The notes below the pieces were generated by a model. The model worked only from the letters and a program-made list of their open reading frames with translations. It was not told the origin of the DNA and did no database searches. A stretch of 27,519 nucleotides of DNA from Minisyncoccus sp041650175 (GTDB lineage Bacteria > Patescibacteriota > Minisyncoccia > Minisyncoccales > Minisyncoccaceae), in the NCBI GenBank assembly GCA_041650175.1, contig JBAZLS010000014.1:1-27519 (forward strand), in the 5' to 3' direction. Of this stretch, positions 13,766 through 21,182 are shown in pieces; position 1 is the stretch's first letter; the number at the start of each line of letters is the position of its first letter. The translations under genes and the position numbers were made by a program.

Positions 13766-14842
13766 ATGAAAAACAAAACTGTAGCTGTGGGCATGAGTGG
13801 AGGAGTAGATTCTACTATGACTGCTTTTATATTAAAAAATAAAGGGCATGCAGTAATTGGACTTACTATGAAAATCTGGGACGATAATCCGCTAGTCAAA
13901 GGCAATCGAAGCGGTTGTTATGGCCCTGGAGAGGCAAAAGATATTGCAGCAGCAAAATATGCCTGCAAAATTCTTGATATCCCCCATTATATAATAGATT
14001 TAAAAGATGAGTATCAAAAAAACGTTTTGAAATATTTTAAAGAAGAATATCAAAAAGGAAAAACTCCTAATCCATGCGTCGTGTGTAATGCAAAAATAAA
14101 ATTTGGATTCTTGATTGAAAAAGCAATGCATAGCGGAATAAAATTTGATTACTTTGCAACTGGACATTACGCTCGAGTGTCTCTTGATAAAAAAAGCGAT
14201 TTATATGTTTTAAAAAAGGGACTAGATAAAAATAAAGACCAATCTTATTTTTTACATAGGCTAAAACAATCACAGCTTAAAAAGCTGATATTTCCCTTAG
14301 GTACTAAAACAAAAGAAGATATCAAAAAGCTTGCTAAAGAAAATGGTTTTCAAGAATTTGCAAACAAGCCAGAAAGTCAAAACTTTGTAGAATGTGATAG
14401 TTATTCTGCCCTGCTACCAAAAGGACAACCTGGACATATTGTTGACCATACTGGGAAAATACTCGGAAAGCATAAAGGAATAATAAATTATACATTGGGA
14501 CAGAGAAAAAATTTGAATATTGGCGGATTACCTGAGCCATATTATGTCCTCAAGATTGATACCATTCGAAATACTATTGTTGCTGGTCCAAAAAATCTTG
14601 CCTATAGTAAAAAGGTAAAAGTTAAAAAAATAAATTGGATAGTTCCTTTTGAGGATACTCCCAAAAAAATAAAAACGAAGATAAGATATGGAGCTAAGAG
14701 CGTGGATGCAGTTTTTACAATAAAGGAGAAAAGTAAGGCAGAATTAGAATTTGTAAAACCGCAATTTGCTGTTACTCCTGGACAATCAATTGTTTTTTAT
14801 AATAAAGATGTTGTCCTAGGGGGAGGGATTATTGAAAAATAG
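13766..14842 (+). CDS. mnmA: tRNA-specific 2-thiouridylase MnmA
   Basis: The enzyme adds sulfur to U34 of tRNAs for Lys, Glu and Gln. The 358-residue protein has the PP-loop SGGVDS (11-16), the tRNA-binding and catalytic region TPNPCVVCNAKIKFG (Cys104, Cys107), and the conserved YTLGQRKNLNIGG. A Cys51 motif GCYGPGEAKDI is present as in many variants of this family. At the place of the usual second catalytic Cys (ESQ-x-x-C), this protein reads ESQNFVEC: Val takes the expected position and the nearest Cys (Cys210) is two residues later. The CxxC at 104-107 replaces the DxxC of the E. coli type. No Shine-Dalgarno site is visible. Confidence 0.95.
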   Translation: MKNKTVAVGMSGGVDSTMTAFILKNKGHAVIGLTMKIWDDNPLVKGNRSGCYGPGEAKDIAAAKYACKILDIPHYIIDLKDEYQKNVLKYFKEEYQKGKTPNPCVVCNAKIKFGFLIEKAMHSGIKFDYFATGHYARVSLDKKSDLYVLKKGLDKNKDQSYFLHRLKQSQLKKLIFPLGTKTKEDIKKLAKENGFQEFANKPESQNFVECDSYSALLPKGQPGHIVDHTGKILGKHKGIINYTLGQRKNLNIGGLPEPYYVLKIDTIRNTIVAGPKNLAYSKKVKVKKINWIVPFEDTPKKIKTKIRYGAKSVDAVFTIKEKSKAELEFVKPQFAVTPGQSIVFYNKDVVLGGGIIEK

Positions 14843-14843
14843 A

Positions 14844-14906
14844 ACGTGTAAAATTTAGAACAGAAATAAAATTTTCAAATTTTATTTTGATTAAGAAATT
14901 TTACGT
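14844..14906. repeat. Nested inverted repeats after mnmA
   Basis: An outer pair (TAAAATTT at 14849-14856 with AAATTTTA at 14896-14903, extended by ACG/CGT across a 2-base bulge) encloses a perfect inner 11-base pair AAATAAAATTT/AAATTTTATTT (14864-14874 and 14877-14887). It begins right after the mnmA stop codon and would give a long, purely AT-rich stem in the 3' UTR. Confidence 0.5.
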
Positions 14907-14933
14907 GCCAAAAGAGAAATAAAGAAAGAGATG

Positions 14934-14953
14934 GCTTGTTTATACAAGCTTTT
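14934..14953 (+). terminator. Terminator of mnmA
   Basis: GCTTGT/ACAAGC stem with TTAT loop followed by TTTT. Confidence 0.7.
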
Positions 14954-15017
14954 ATCTTTTAAAGGATAATATATGTTTTTGTGAAAAAAGCATATAGCAT
15001 CATAAAAATTAATATTC

Positions 15018-15034
15018 TATAATGGGTTTATAAT
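15018..15034 (+). promoter_or_regulatory. Tandem -10 elements before the hemolysin III gene
   Basis: TATAAT occurs at 15018-15023 and again at 15029-15034. The second would start the mRNA about 8 bases before the ATG at 15049. There is no Shine-Dalgarno site. Confidence 0.45.
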
Positions 15035-15048
15035 AATAAAGTATTCCT

Positions 15049-15696
15049 ATGAAAATAAAAGATCCTATTAGTGGATATTCACACGCTGGCGGAGCATTGC
15101 TGGCATTAGCTGGAACAGTTATATTGATTATTGCTTGTATTCAAAATAATACACTAGGGAAAATTTTTCCTGTGTTAATTTTTGGGCTTAGTATGATAAT
15201 GCTTTATTCATCAAGTGGTTTTTATCATTTGTTTGGAAAAAGCGCAGAGGAAATTGATATTTTTAGAAAAATTGATCACGCGATGATTTATGTTCTTATT
15301 GCTGGAACTTATACCCCATTCTGTTTAATCGGTCTTTCCCAAATGTTTGGAATAATCTCTACTATTTCCATTTGGATAGTAGCATTTTTTGGAATATCAA
15401 CTGTGTTTTTTAAAAAATTTTGGACAAAAATGCCCCGCTGGGGAGCTACTGGATTATATTTAGTAATGGCTTGGATGAGTCTTGGTCTTTTGTATCCTTT
15501 ATCAAAAGCAATATCTACTGAAGCAATTTTATGGCTGATAATTGGAGGAGTTTTTTATACTATCGGAGCAATTATATATGCCCGCAAAAAACCGAATATA
15601 TGCAAAGGATTTGGATTTCATGAAATTTTTCACATCTTTGTTTTACTTGGGACTATTTGCCATTTTTGGTGCGTATATGGGTACTTAATAAAATAA
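15049..15696 (+). CDS. Hemolysin III / PAQR family membrane protein
   Basis: The 215-residue protein has seven predicted membrane segments. Family motifs are visible: SGYSHAGGALLALAG near the N-terminus, SSSGFYHLF, the conserved KIDHAMIYVLIAGTYTPF, and GFHEIFHIFVLLGTICHFW at the C-terminus. The conserved His residues (in YHLF, IDH and HEIFH) match the metal-binding set of the PAQR/alkaline ceramidase superfamily. Bacterial members (TrhA/YqfA, Hly III) have been linked to membrane lipid homeostasis; a true haemolytic role is doubtful. It converges with the gene at 15721 on a shared terminator. Confidence 0.93.
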   Translation: MKIKDPISGYSHAGGALLALAGTVILIIACIQNNTLGKIFPVLIFGLSMIMLYSSSGFYHLFGKSAEEIDIFRKIDHAMIYVLIAGTYTPFCLIGLSQMFGIISTISIWIVAFFGISTVFFKKFWTKMPRWGATGLYLVMAWMSLGLLYPLSKAISTEAILWLIIGGVFYTIGAIIYARKKPNICKGFGFHEIFHIFVLLGTICHFWCVYGYLIK

Positions 15697-15719
15697 GCCG
15701 AATTCATAAAAATTCGGCT
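15696..15719. terminator. Bidirectional terminator between convergent genes
   Basis: AGCCGAATT/AATTCGGCT perfect 9-bp stem with 6-base loop overlaps the stop of the hemolysin III gene and ends 2 bases before the stop of the minus-strand gene. Confidence 0.88.
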
Positions 15720-15720
15720 A

Positions 15721-16038
15721 TTATAATTTTTGTTCAAAAATTTTTTCTTTAAGGTCTCCTAATCCCATTTTGCGAGTCCAATCGCTAATAACTTTCCAAT
15801 TTCCTTCATCAGTTATCGTAGTTTTAATCAATTCGAATAATGCCTCCGAAAGATATTTATCTCTGTGCACCAAATAATATGCTTCGACAATCTCAATCGG
15901 ATGTTTTGCCATAAGAATAATAAGACTTTTTGCATACTCAACTTGATCTTTGCTATATTTAGAGTTTCCATAGGCAACTCGGCAGACATCGTCAAAGCTT
16001 GTCATTTCTGATGTTGTATTAACCTGTATTTCTGACAT
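15721..16038 (-). CDS. Cytoplasmic protein of unknown function
   Basis: With the start at 16038 the product has 105 residues (MSEIQVNTT...); an in-frame ATG at 16053 would add five. I prefer 16038 because GGAG lies 8 bases before it. The sequence is mostly helical, without signal or membrane segment, for example QVEYAKSLIILMAKHPIEIVEAYYLVHRD. I recognise no family. Like other accessory genes in the window it has a clear promoter and a leader stem-loop in front of a Shine-Dalgarno site. Confidence 0.78.
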   Translation of the reverse strand: MSEIQVNTTSEMTSFDDVCRVAYGNSKYSKDQVEYAKSLIILMAKHPIEIVEAYYLVHRDKYLSEALFELIKTTITDEGNWKVISDWTRKMGLGDLKEKIFEQKL

Positions 16039-16061
16039 TAATATTTTCTCCATAAAAAATG

Positions 16062-16113
16062 CCCTTTGAAGAAAGCTTTTTGAATTTCTTTTTAAAGGGA
16101 CTATTTTATTATA
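16062..16113 (-). promoter_or_regulatory. Promoter and leader hairpin of the 15721 gene
   Basis: On the minus strand TATAAT (16113-16108) precedes a predicted start near 16101. The first transcribed bases form a stem: CCCTTT with AAAGGG (16099-16094 and 16067-16062), extended by an imperfect TTTCTT/GAAGAAA pairing. GGAG of the ribosome site follows. Confidence 0.55.
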
Positions 16114-16161
16114 GCCTTCTTTTAAAATAGTAGCAAAATTTATTAAGCAATAATGAAAAGT

Positions 16162-16188
16162 AAAACAGAGGATATTATCCTCTGTTTT
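16162..16188 (-). terminator. Terminator of the thioredoxin-fold protein gene
   Basis: AAAACAGAGGAT/ATCCTCTGTTTT perfect 12-bp stem with a 3-base loop, 11 bases after the minus-strand stop at 16200. Confidence 0.88.
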
Positions 16189-16199
16189 TAAATATCATA

Positions 16200-17429
16200 T
16201 TAGTTTCCACATCCGCCTGTTGTTGTAGTAGTAGTTGTTCCTGTTCCGAATCCTACTGCTGGGGCTTCACTAGAAATATTTTTACTACAAATATCTGGAT
16301 TACTGTTGAAGGCACTACAAATAGACTTGAGCAAACTATTACTATCCCTATTTGATTGAACTTGTACTCCATTAATAATTAATGTTGGAGATCCTTGAAC
16401 GCCATATTTTTCGTTATCAGCCTTGAATATGTTAAAGCTTGGAAAATCTCCTATATAATCCTTGTTGTCCTTAAAATTTGCCATAACATTAAATTCTTTT
16501 TCTGCATTAGCAGTACAAGTAGTCAATTTTGTTTTATCGATTCCAGCTGAAACAATACATTCCTCCGACTTTCCCTCTTTCAAGAAGCATTTTAAATAAG
16601 GAAGCAATTTATCTTTTTGTTCTTTTTGAATACAATATTGATTTAATTCTTCTTTTAATTCTGATTCTCCATGCATTGCATAATTACAAAACTTTAAACT
16701 AAAATCTATTTTTTCTCCCAATGCTTCAATCACTGGAATAATTCCTTTTTCTATCTGAGTACCATAAGGACAATGACTCATAACAAATAATTCAACTGTT
16801 GGCTTATCTGATTTTTTTATCTCGGTTGACGTTGTTGCAGTAATCGTTGGTTCTTTCGAAATATCTACCTCTTGAAACATCATCTTCTTACCATCTGTTG
16901 AAGCATATACTGTAACTGGGCTGCCATTAGACATTGCTTCAAATTTATAAAAAGGATATACATTATTATCAATCTTCCCAAGAGTAACAGTTATTCCCTG
17001 TGCAAGATATTTATTTATATAATCAATAGCTTTTGCAATGATGGCATTTTTATCTTCGTTTGTAGTTGTAGTAGGATTTGTGTTGGTATTTCCCGTGCAG
17101 GCAAAAATTTCATTTAACTTTTTCCTAGTTGATTTCCCTACTATGCCAGTCGGCTGGGTTATTCCATTTGGAATTAATATTTCTGAGCTATATTTATTTT
17201 GAAAATCCATTACTGCTGCCGCTATATAAATATCAAAAGAACTTGATGTCCATTCACTTTTATATACTCCTTCTTTTATCAATGCTAATCTAAGGGCATT
17301 AACATCTTCCCCTTTATTGCCCAGCTTTAAGTCTTTTTTGAAGTTATAACACCATCCGTCAGTACTGGCGCTAGCAAACCCTAAAAAACAGAACGAAAAT
17401 AGAATAACAATCAATGATATTTTTTTCAT
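16200..17429 (-). CDS. Secreted protein with peptidoglycan-binding-like and thioredoxin/DsbA-like domains
   Basis: The 409-residue protein has a signal peptide (residues 1-21). Residues 33-108 look like a PG_binding_1 domain (LKLGNKGEDVNALRLALIKEGVY, DFQNKYSSEI, TGIVGKSTRKKLN). A Thr/Asn linker follows at 112-125, then a small domain at 126-195. Residues 211-375 are a thioredoxin/DsbA-like fold: VELFVMSHCPYGTQIE with Cys220, and YGVQGSPTLIING with the cis-Pro loop. The usual CxxC is CPYG, so the second active-site Cys is missing, but six further Cys (248, 266, 281, 291, 305, 371) are present. The C-terminus is a Thr-run ending GGCGN. It probably acts in disulfide formation or reduction at the cell wall; the precise redox role is inference. 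Confidence 0.88.
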   Translation of the reverse strand: MKKISLIVILFSFCFLGFASASTDGWCYNFKKDLKLGNKGEDVNALRLALIKEGVYKSEWTSSSFDIYIAAAVMDFQNKYSSEILIPNGITQPTGIVGKSTRKKLNEIFACTGNTNTNPTTTTNEDKNAIIAKAIDYINKYLAQGITVTLGKIDNNVYPFYKFEAMSNGSPVTVYASTDGKKMMFQEVDISKEPTITATTSTEIKKSDKPTVELFVMSHCPYGTQIEKGIIPVIEALGEKIDFSLKFCNYAMHGESELKEELNQYCIQKEQKDKLLPYLKCFLKEGKSEECIVSAGIDKTKLTTCTANAEKEFNVMANFKDNKDYIGDFPSFNIFKADNEKYGVQGSPTLIINGVQVQSNRDSNSLLKSICSAFNSNPDICSKNISSEAPAVGFGTGTTTTTTTGGCGN

Positions 17430-17572
17430 TTCTTTTGTTGATTATCTTATTATTAATGTATTAATTGTATATAAAAAAGCTCTTTAAAGCAACCCTAAAA
17501 AAACAGCGTTTTAAGGAAATATTATGATTTTTCAATGACAAATATTAAAAACTAGTTTAAGCTGATATTAAT

Positions 17573-18214
17573 ATGAATAAAAAAATTATGAAAATTAGAG
17601 ATATTGCTTGTGCAATCCCCTCTTCATCTGACCATGACTTTGAGCATACTATGCGAGTTTATAATTTATGTTTGCATTTAGCTAAGCATGAGAAGAATGT
17701 CAACTTAGATGTCCTTGAAACTGCTGCATTGCTTCATGATATGGCAAGAGGAGAAGAAAATAATAATCCCTTATTAGATCATGCTTTATTAGGAGCAAAA
17801 ATGACTGGTTTGATTTTAAAAGAATTTGATTTTACTTGCGATGAAGTTGAAAATATAAAACATTGTATATCAGCCCATCGCTATCGAAATAATATCAAAC
17901 CAAAAACGATTGAAGCAAAAATACTTTTTGATGCAGATAAGCTTGATTCAACAGGAGCTATAGGCATAGCAAGAGCGATGGCTTGGGTTGGAAGAAATAA
18001 TACTCAAATATATACAAATCCACAGCAAACAAAACAAGCAATTAAAAATAAGTCTAAAAATATTGATAGCCCTCAAATAGAATTTGAAGTTAAAATAAAA
18101 ATGATAAGCAAAAAAATGTTTACTGCCTCTGGGAAAAAAATTGCTAAAGAAAGAATAGCCTATTATAAGCATTTTTTAAACAGATTAGAAGAAGAAGTTA
18201 ACGGATATTTATAA
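17573..18214 (+). CDS. HD-domain phosphohydrolase
   Basis: The 213-residue cytoplasmic protein has the HD metal-binding set: His in SDHDFEHTMRVYNLC, the HD doublet in ETAALLHDMARGE, a third His in HCISAHRYRN, and Asp in LFDADKLDSTGAIGIARAM. The last motif is typical of the YedJ/YpgQ-like HD family, which hydrolyses nucleotides. The substrate cannot be told from sequence. The C-terminal 50 residues are Lys-rich and helical. It stands alone with its own terminator. Confidence 0.9.
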   Translation: MNKKIMKIRDIACAIPSSSDHDFEHTMRVYNLCLHLAKHEKNVNLDVLETAALLHDMARGEENNNPLLDHALLGAKMTGLILKEFDFTCDEVENIKHCISAHRYRNNIKPKTIEAKILFDADKLDSTGAIGIARAMAWVGRNNTQIYTNPQQTKQAIKNKSKNIDSPQIEFEVKIKMISKKMFTASGKKIAKERIAYYKHFLNRLEEEVNGYL

Positions 18215-18227
18215 ATTATAAAAAAGC

Positions 18228-18248
18228 AAAGAGGCTTAGCCTCTTTTT
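18228..18248 (+). terminator. Terminator of the HD-domain gene
   Basis: AAAGAGGC/GCCTCTTT stem with TTA loop followed by a T-run; it overlaps the 3' end of the convergent small gene. Confidence 0.85.
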
Positions 18249-18427
18249 TTAAATTTCTCGCTGTTGATACGAATAATAATTAAAAAAATGATTCCCATTG
18301 AAAGCAAAATAATTTCTTTTATTATTTTTTTTATAATTTCGTAAAAACTGCTTGCGACTAACCCTAAAAAATAAATAACAAATATCAATAGTATAATCAG
18401 AGAAATTGGAGCATTTGTTATTTTCAT
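18236..18427 (-). CDS. Small membrane protein of unknown function
   Basis: The 63-residue frame encodes two hydrophobic segments (about residues 7-26 and 37-52) with a basic tail INSEKFKKRG. AGGGG lies 8 bases before the ATG and a TATAAA element at 18445-18450 lies suitably upstream, which supports a real gene. Its C-terminus overlaps the terminator of the HD-domain gene. It resembles in size and layout the two tiny membrane proteins at 21194-21499. No family is recognised. Confidence 0.65.
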   Translation of the reverse strand: MKITNAPISLIILLIFVIYFLGLVASSFYEIIKKIIKEIILLSMGIIFLIIIRINSEKFKKRG

Positions 18428-18498
18428 TTTAAACCCCTAAAATCTTTATATCATATTTTTCATAAATAGCAATAAATGCTGTTTTTGAAAAAATCCAT

Positions 18499-19524
18499 TT
18501 ACTTTTTCTCTTTTAGGATTACAATGATTTTTTTGATTGCTTTGCCTCTTACTATTATTAATTCTACTTTATCCCCTACTTGAAAACTTGAAAGGATATG
18601 ATTTAAAGGATTTTCTTGAGTAATTTTTTCTCCATTCATCTCGAGTACAATGTCATATTCTTTTAATCCTGATTGCTCAGCAGAAGAATTTTTGGCAACT
18701 GGCGGTTCGCCAAACATTTCTCTGACAATTAAAGCTCCATAATTATAATCTAGTTTATTTTCTTTTGCGATTTCGTCGCTTAAAAGTATGTATTTTATTC
18801 CTAAAAATGGTTTTTTTATTTTGCCAGTATTCTTAACCTCAATAAGGTCATCTTTTATATAATTGATTGGGATGGCAAAACCAATATTTTCTGCTCCAAC
18901 AATCATTGCTGTATTAATTCCGATAACTTTTCCTTGCATATCAACAAGAGGTCCGCCAGAATTTCCTGGATTAATGGCTGCATCAGTTTGAATCAATCCG
19001 CGTAAATTTGTAGCTTTTGAATCACCTGTACTGTAAGCAGTAATTTTACGGCTTAATCCTGAAACGATTCCAAGAGAAAGCGTGTCTTCAAATTCCCCTA
19101 AAGGATTTCCAACTGCTAAGACCGATTCTCCTAATTCTACATTGTCGGAATCTCCCATTTTTAAAAATGGCAAACCCTTAGCTTCTATTTTTAGAATAGC
19201 AATATCTATTAATGGGTCTTTTGCTAATACTTTTGCTTGGTATTTATGATCTGGGTCAAGTATCACAGTATAATCTGCTTCTCCATCATCTACAACATGA
19301 TTACAAGTTAAAACAAAGCCATCGTTTGAAACAAGAAATCCAGAACCTCCTCCAATTTTTGTTCGCTGTTTTGATTCAGCCATTTTTTTTGGGAAAGCGA
19401 CTTTTTCTCCTTTGATAGGCAAAAAATAATATTCTTCTATCTGAGGTAAGTCCCTTGATGCAACAATAGTAATAACAGCAGGACAGGTTTTTTTAGCTAT
19501 ATTAACAATTTGAGACTTGAACAT
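18499..19524 (-). CDS. HtrA/DegP-like serine protease without a visible signal peptide
   Basis: The 341-residue protein is a trypsin-fold protease with a C-terminal PDZ domain. The catalytic triad is His76 (CNHVVDD), Asp107 (PLIDIAIL) and Ser189 (NPGNSGGPL). The PDZ domain covers about residues 240-338 (FLGIKYILLSD, GLKEYDIVLEMNGEKI). Family members usually start with a membrane anchor or signal peptide, but this one starts MFKSQIVNIAKKTCPAV directly in the protease domain, and an upstream in-frame stop rules out an extension. A role in cytoplasmic protein quality control, or an unusual export route, are both possible. No Shine-Dalgarno site; a promoter lies 40-70 bases upstream. Confidence 0.93.
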   Translation of the reverse strand: MFKSQIVNIAKKTCPAVITIVASRDLPQIEEYYFLPIKGEKVAFPKKMAESKQRTKIGGGSGFLVSNDGFVLTCNHVVDDGEADYTVILDPDHKYQAKVLAKDPLIDIAILKIEAKGLPFLKMGDSDNVELGESVLAVGNPLGEFEDTLSLGIVSGLSRKITAYSTGDSKATNLRGLIQTDAAINPGNSGGPLVDMQGKVIGINTAMIVGAENIGFAIPINYIKDDLIEVKNTGKIKKPFLGIKYILLSDEIAKENKLDYNYGALIVREMFGEPPVAKNSSAEQSGLKEYDIVLEMNGEKITQENPLNHILSSFQVGDKVELIIVRGKAIKKIIVILKEKK

Positions 19525-19563
19525 AAGATTTTTGTTTAATTATTTTACTGATTTATTAATCTA

Positions 19564-19593
19564 ATTCTATCATAAAATTACCATTGATAACAA
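19564..19593 (-). promoter_or_regulatory. Promoter of the HtrA-like gene
   Basis: On the minus strand TTGTTA (19593-19588), 18-base spacer, TGA and TAGAAT (19569-19564, extended -10). The region is divergent with tRNA-Arg. Confidence 0.5.
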
Positions 19594-19629
19594 ATAAAAA
19601 CTATGATACATTTTCATTATTACTTGCTT

Positions 19630-19701
19630 GTCCCCGTAGTTCAATGGATAGAACAAGAGACTCCTAAGCTCTAGATAAAGGTTCGATTCCTTTCGGGGAC
19701 A
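19630..19701 (+). tRNA. tRNA-Arg (anticodon CCU)
   Basis: The full cloverleaf is visible: acceptor GTCCCCG/CGGGGAC, D-arm GTTC/GAAC, anticodon loop CTCCTAA giving CCT at positions 34-36, T-arm AAAGG/CCTTT with TTCGATT loop, and discriminator A. The anticodon stem has an A-G mismatch next to the loop (AGAGA/GCTCT). CCA is not encoded. A strong terminator-like stem follows directly. Confidence 0.95.
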
Positions 19702-19703
19702 CA

Positions 19704-19743
19704 TTAATTAAATACTACCCTTTTAAGGGTAGTATTTAATTAA
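19704..19743 (+). terminator. Long stem-loop after tRNA-Arg
   Basis: A perfect 19-bp inverted repeat (19704-19722 with 19725-19743) has a GC-rich CTACCC/GGGTAG apex section and an AT-rich base. It is likely the tRNA terminator; its length is more than a terminator needs. Confidence 0.75.
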
Positions 19744-19834
19744 AATGAAATTCCACGAAAGGAATCGAAAGCTTTTGATTGACTGAATTCCCATTGAATA
19801 TTTTCTAAAAATCCAATAATATAAGCATATAAAC

Positions 19835-19905
19835 GGGCCCTTAGTATAGAGGTAACACACATCCATGGCATGGATGAGTCCGGGGTTCAATTCCCCGAGG
19901 GTCCA
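19835..19905 (+). tRNA. tRNA-Ala (anticodon GGC)
   Basis: Acceptor GGGCCCT/AGGGTCC includes the G3-U70 wobble pair that marks alanine tRNAs. Anticodon stem CATCC/GGATG encloses loop ATGGCAT, giving GGC. T-arm CGGGG/CCCCG with TTCAATT loop, discriminator A, no encoded CCA. The D-stem (GTAT/ACAC) has one A-C mismatch. Confidence 0.95.
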
Positions 19906-19914
19906 CAAAATATT

Positions 19915-19938
19915 AGACCACCTTTTAGGTGGTCTTTA
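19915..19938 (+). terminator. Terminator of tRNA-Ala
   Basis: AGACCACCT/AGGTGGTCT perfect 9-bp stem, 3-base loop, followed by TTATATTTT. Confidence 0.85.
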
Positions 19939-19949
19939 TATTTTGGAAC

Positions 19950-20152
19950 CGAGGGGAATTGAAGGCAGAGGCACGTCTGGTGGCGAGGCAGGTCGTCAAA
20001 AAATTTTAGTAAAAATTTATTTGACGACACTTCCCGAGGATCCCTTTCGGGGAATTGAATCTGAGGGGTGACCGACCCCGAAGCCGGCCTGAAGAACTTC
20101 TAGCAAGAAGTGATGAGGGCAATTCCCCGAGGATTTAGGGAATTGAAGACTT
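19950..20152. repeat. GC-rich mosaic of tRNA T-arm fragments and hairpins
   Basis: Pieces resembling the 3' part of tRNA-Ala recur in both orientations: GGGGAATTGAA at 19953-19963 and 20049-20059 (inverted), TTCCCGAGGATCC at 20031-20043 and CAATTCCCCGAGGATTT at 20120-20136 (direct), GGGAATTGAAG at 20138-20148 (inverted). Between them are a GTCGTCAAA...TTTGACGAC hairpin (19992-20028), a GGGGT/ACCCC hairpin (20065-20079) and an ACTTCT/AGAAGT hairpin (20096-20111). CGGGGAATTG (20048-20057) pairs perfectly with CAATTCCCCG (20120-20129) to close the last two into a three-way junction. The GC content is clearly above the surroundings. No coding function is supported. Bases 20153-20201 hold nothing recognised. 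Confidence 0.6.
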
Positions 20153-20201
20153 TTGTTTTTCGCCAGCTGGTGGATGGATCAAGAGCCCAGCCTCTAAAAA
20201 T

Positions 20202-21029
20202 TTATTGTTCTATCCATTTTGGACTTATCGCGCTGCGACTTGCAATACAAGTACTGCTTGGAAGACCAGTATTTTCTCCATTGCAAATCCAAGTAACTGA
20301 TTTTCCTTTTTCTGGAAAAGCTGTATTAGTTGGAATTCCACTTGCGCATTGAGTGTCTGTTCCGTAGCTGGTTGTAGCGGAAGGATAAGTTTTTAAATTT
20401 GCTGTTCCGCAAGCACCACTATAAGGGCAAACAATAATTTCGGAATATTTAGCTGGATCGGGATCTTTTATTATTCCTACTCCTGTTTGAAAAGGATAAT
20501 AAGAGGCATATGCAACTAACATACAAGAAGTAGGGGGAAAGTTACCAAAGGTTGCTCCTGTACGATGATATTCAGAAGTTGGTTTATCATAATTAAGATT
20601 TGAATAACTAAAATTACTAGGTCCTCCTACTATTCCATTAATCATCCATATTTTTTCTGCTGATGATGGATTGTAGTTTAATCCTTTACAATAAAAATCA
20701 ATATCTATATTTCCAGATGGAAGTGTAGTAATTGCTCCATAGCAATCTGGTACTGGGACAAAAGACTTTGCGCTACAAGTTGGACTACTTCCATTACAAG
20801 TCCAGCTTGTTGATGATCCTAAAGCTGGAAAAGCTGTGCTTGATGGTATTCCCCCATTCGCACATTGCGTATCCGAACCATAAGACTTTATGGCATAACT
20901 ATATTCCTTTCCATTAGCTGTTCCGCAAACACCAGGTTCTTCGGCAAAACAAAAAGAATAAAAAACAATTCCAAAAAAACCTACTGTGATTATCAATAAT
21001 ATTTTAGGTTTGCATTTAGAAAATTCCAT
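20202..21029 (-). CDS. Secreted Cys-repeat protein with KWIEQ C-terminus
   Basis: The 275-residue protein has a signal peptide (residues 1-29). Two copies of a Cys-rich repeat flank a middle part: residues 34-88 (CGTANGKEYSYAI, YGSDTQCANG, TAFPALGSSTSWTCNG) and 207-261 (CGTANLKTYPSAT, YGTDTQCASG, TAFPEKGKSVTWICNG). Each has four Cys in the order CG-TQC-WTC-C and is related to the repeats of the 842-residue protein at 24656. Residues 95-205 form an unrelated, Tyr- and Ser-rich domain with four more Cys. The protein ends SPKWIEQ, nearly the same end as the partial protein at 27284. It is probably exposed on the cell surface; the function is unknown. No Shine-Dalgarno site. Confidence 0.87.
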   Translation of the reverse strand: MEFSKCKPKILLIITVGFFGIVFYSFCFAEEPGVCGTANGKEYSYAIKSYGSDTQCANGGIPSSTAFPALGSSTSWTCNGSSPTCSAKSFVPVPDCYGAITTLPSGNIDIDFYCKGLNYNPSSAEKIWMINGIVGGPSNFSYSNLNYDKPTSEYHRTGATFGNFPPTSCMLVAYASYYPFQTGVGIIKDPDPAKYSEIIVCPYSGACGTANLKTYPSATTSYGTDTQCASGIPTNTAFPEKGKSVTWICNGENTGLPSSTCIASRSAISPKWIEQ

Positions 21030-21182
21030 ATAAATTTATTTAAGATTTCTAATTTTACCCACTTGTGCAATCTTTGGTAAATTGTACCAATTAATTTATA
21101 CACTGTAAAATAAGAAGCTCGCTTTTTTGTTCTAATTTTCTTTACTTAGATTAAATTTAATTAACGATTATAAAAAATAAAA

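Noticed and set aside
19865..20071. Plus-strand 68-codon frame through tRNA-Ala and the mosaic
   Set aside because: It begins inside the tRNA gene and runs through hairpins; there is no ribosome site or protein-like composition.
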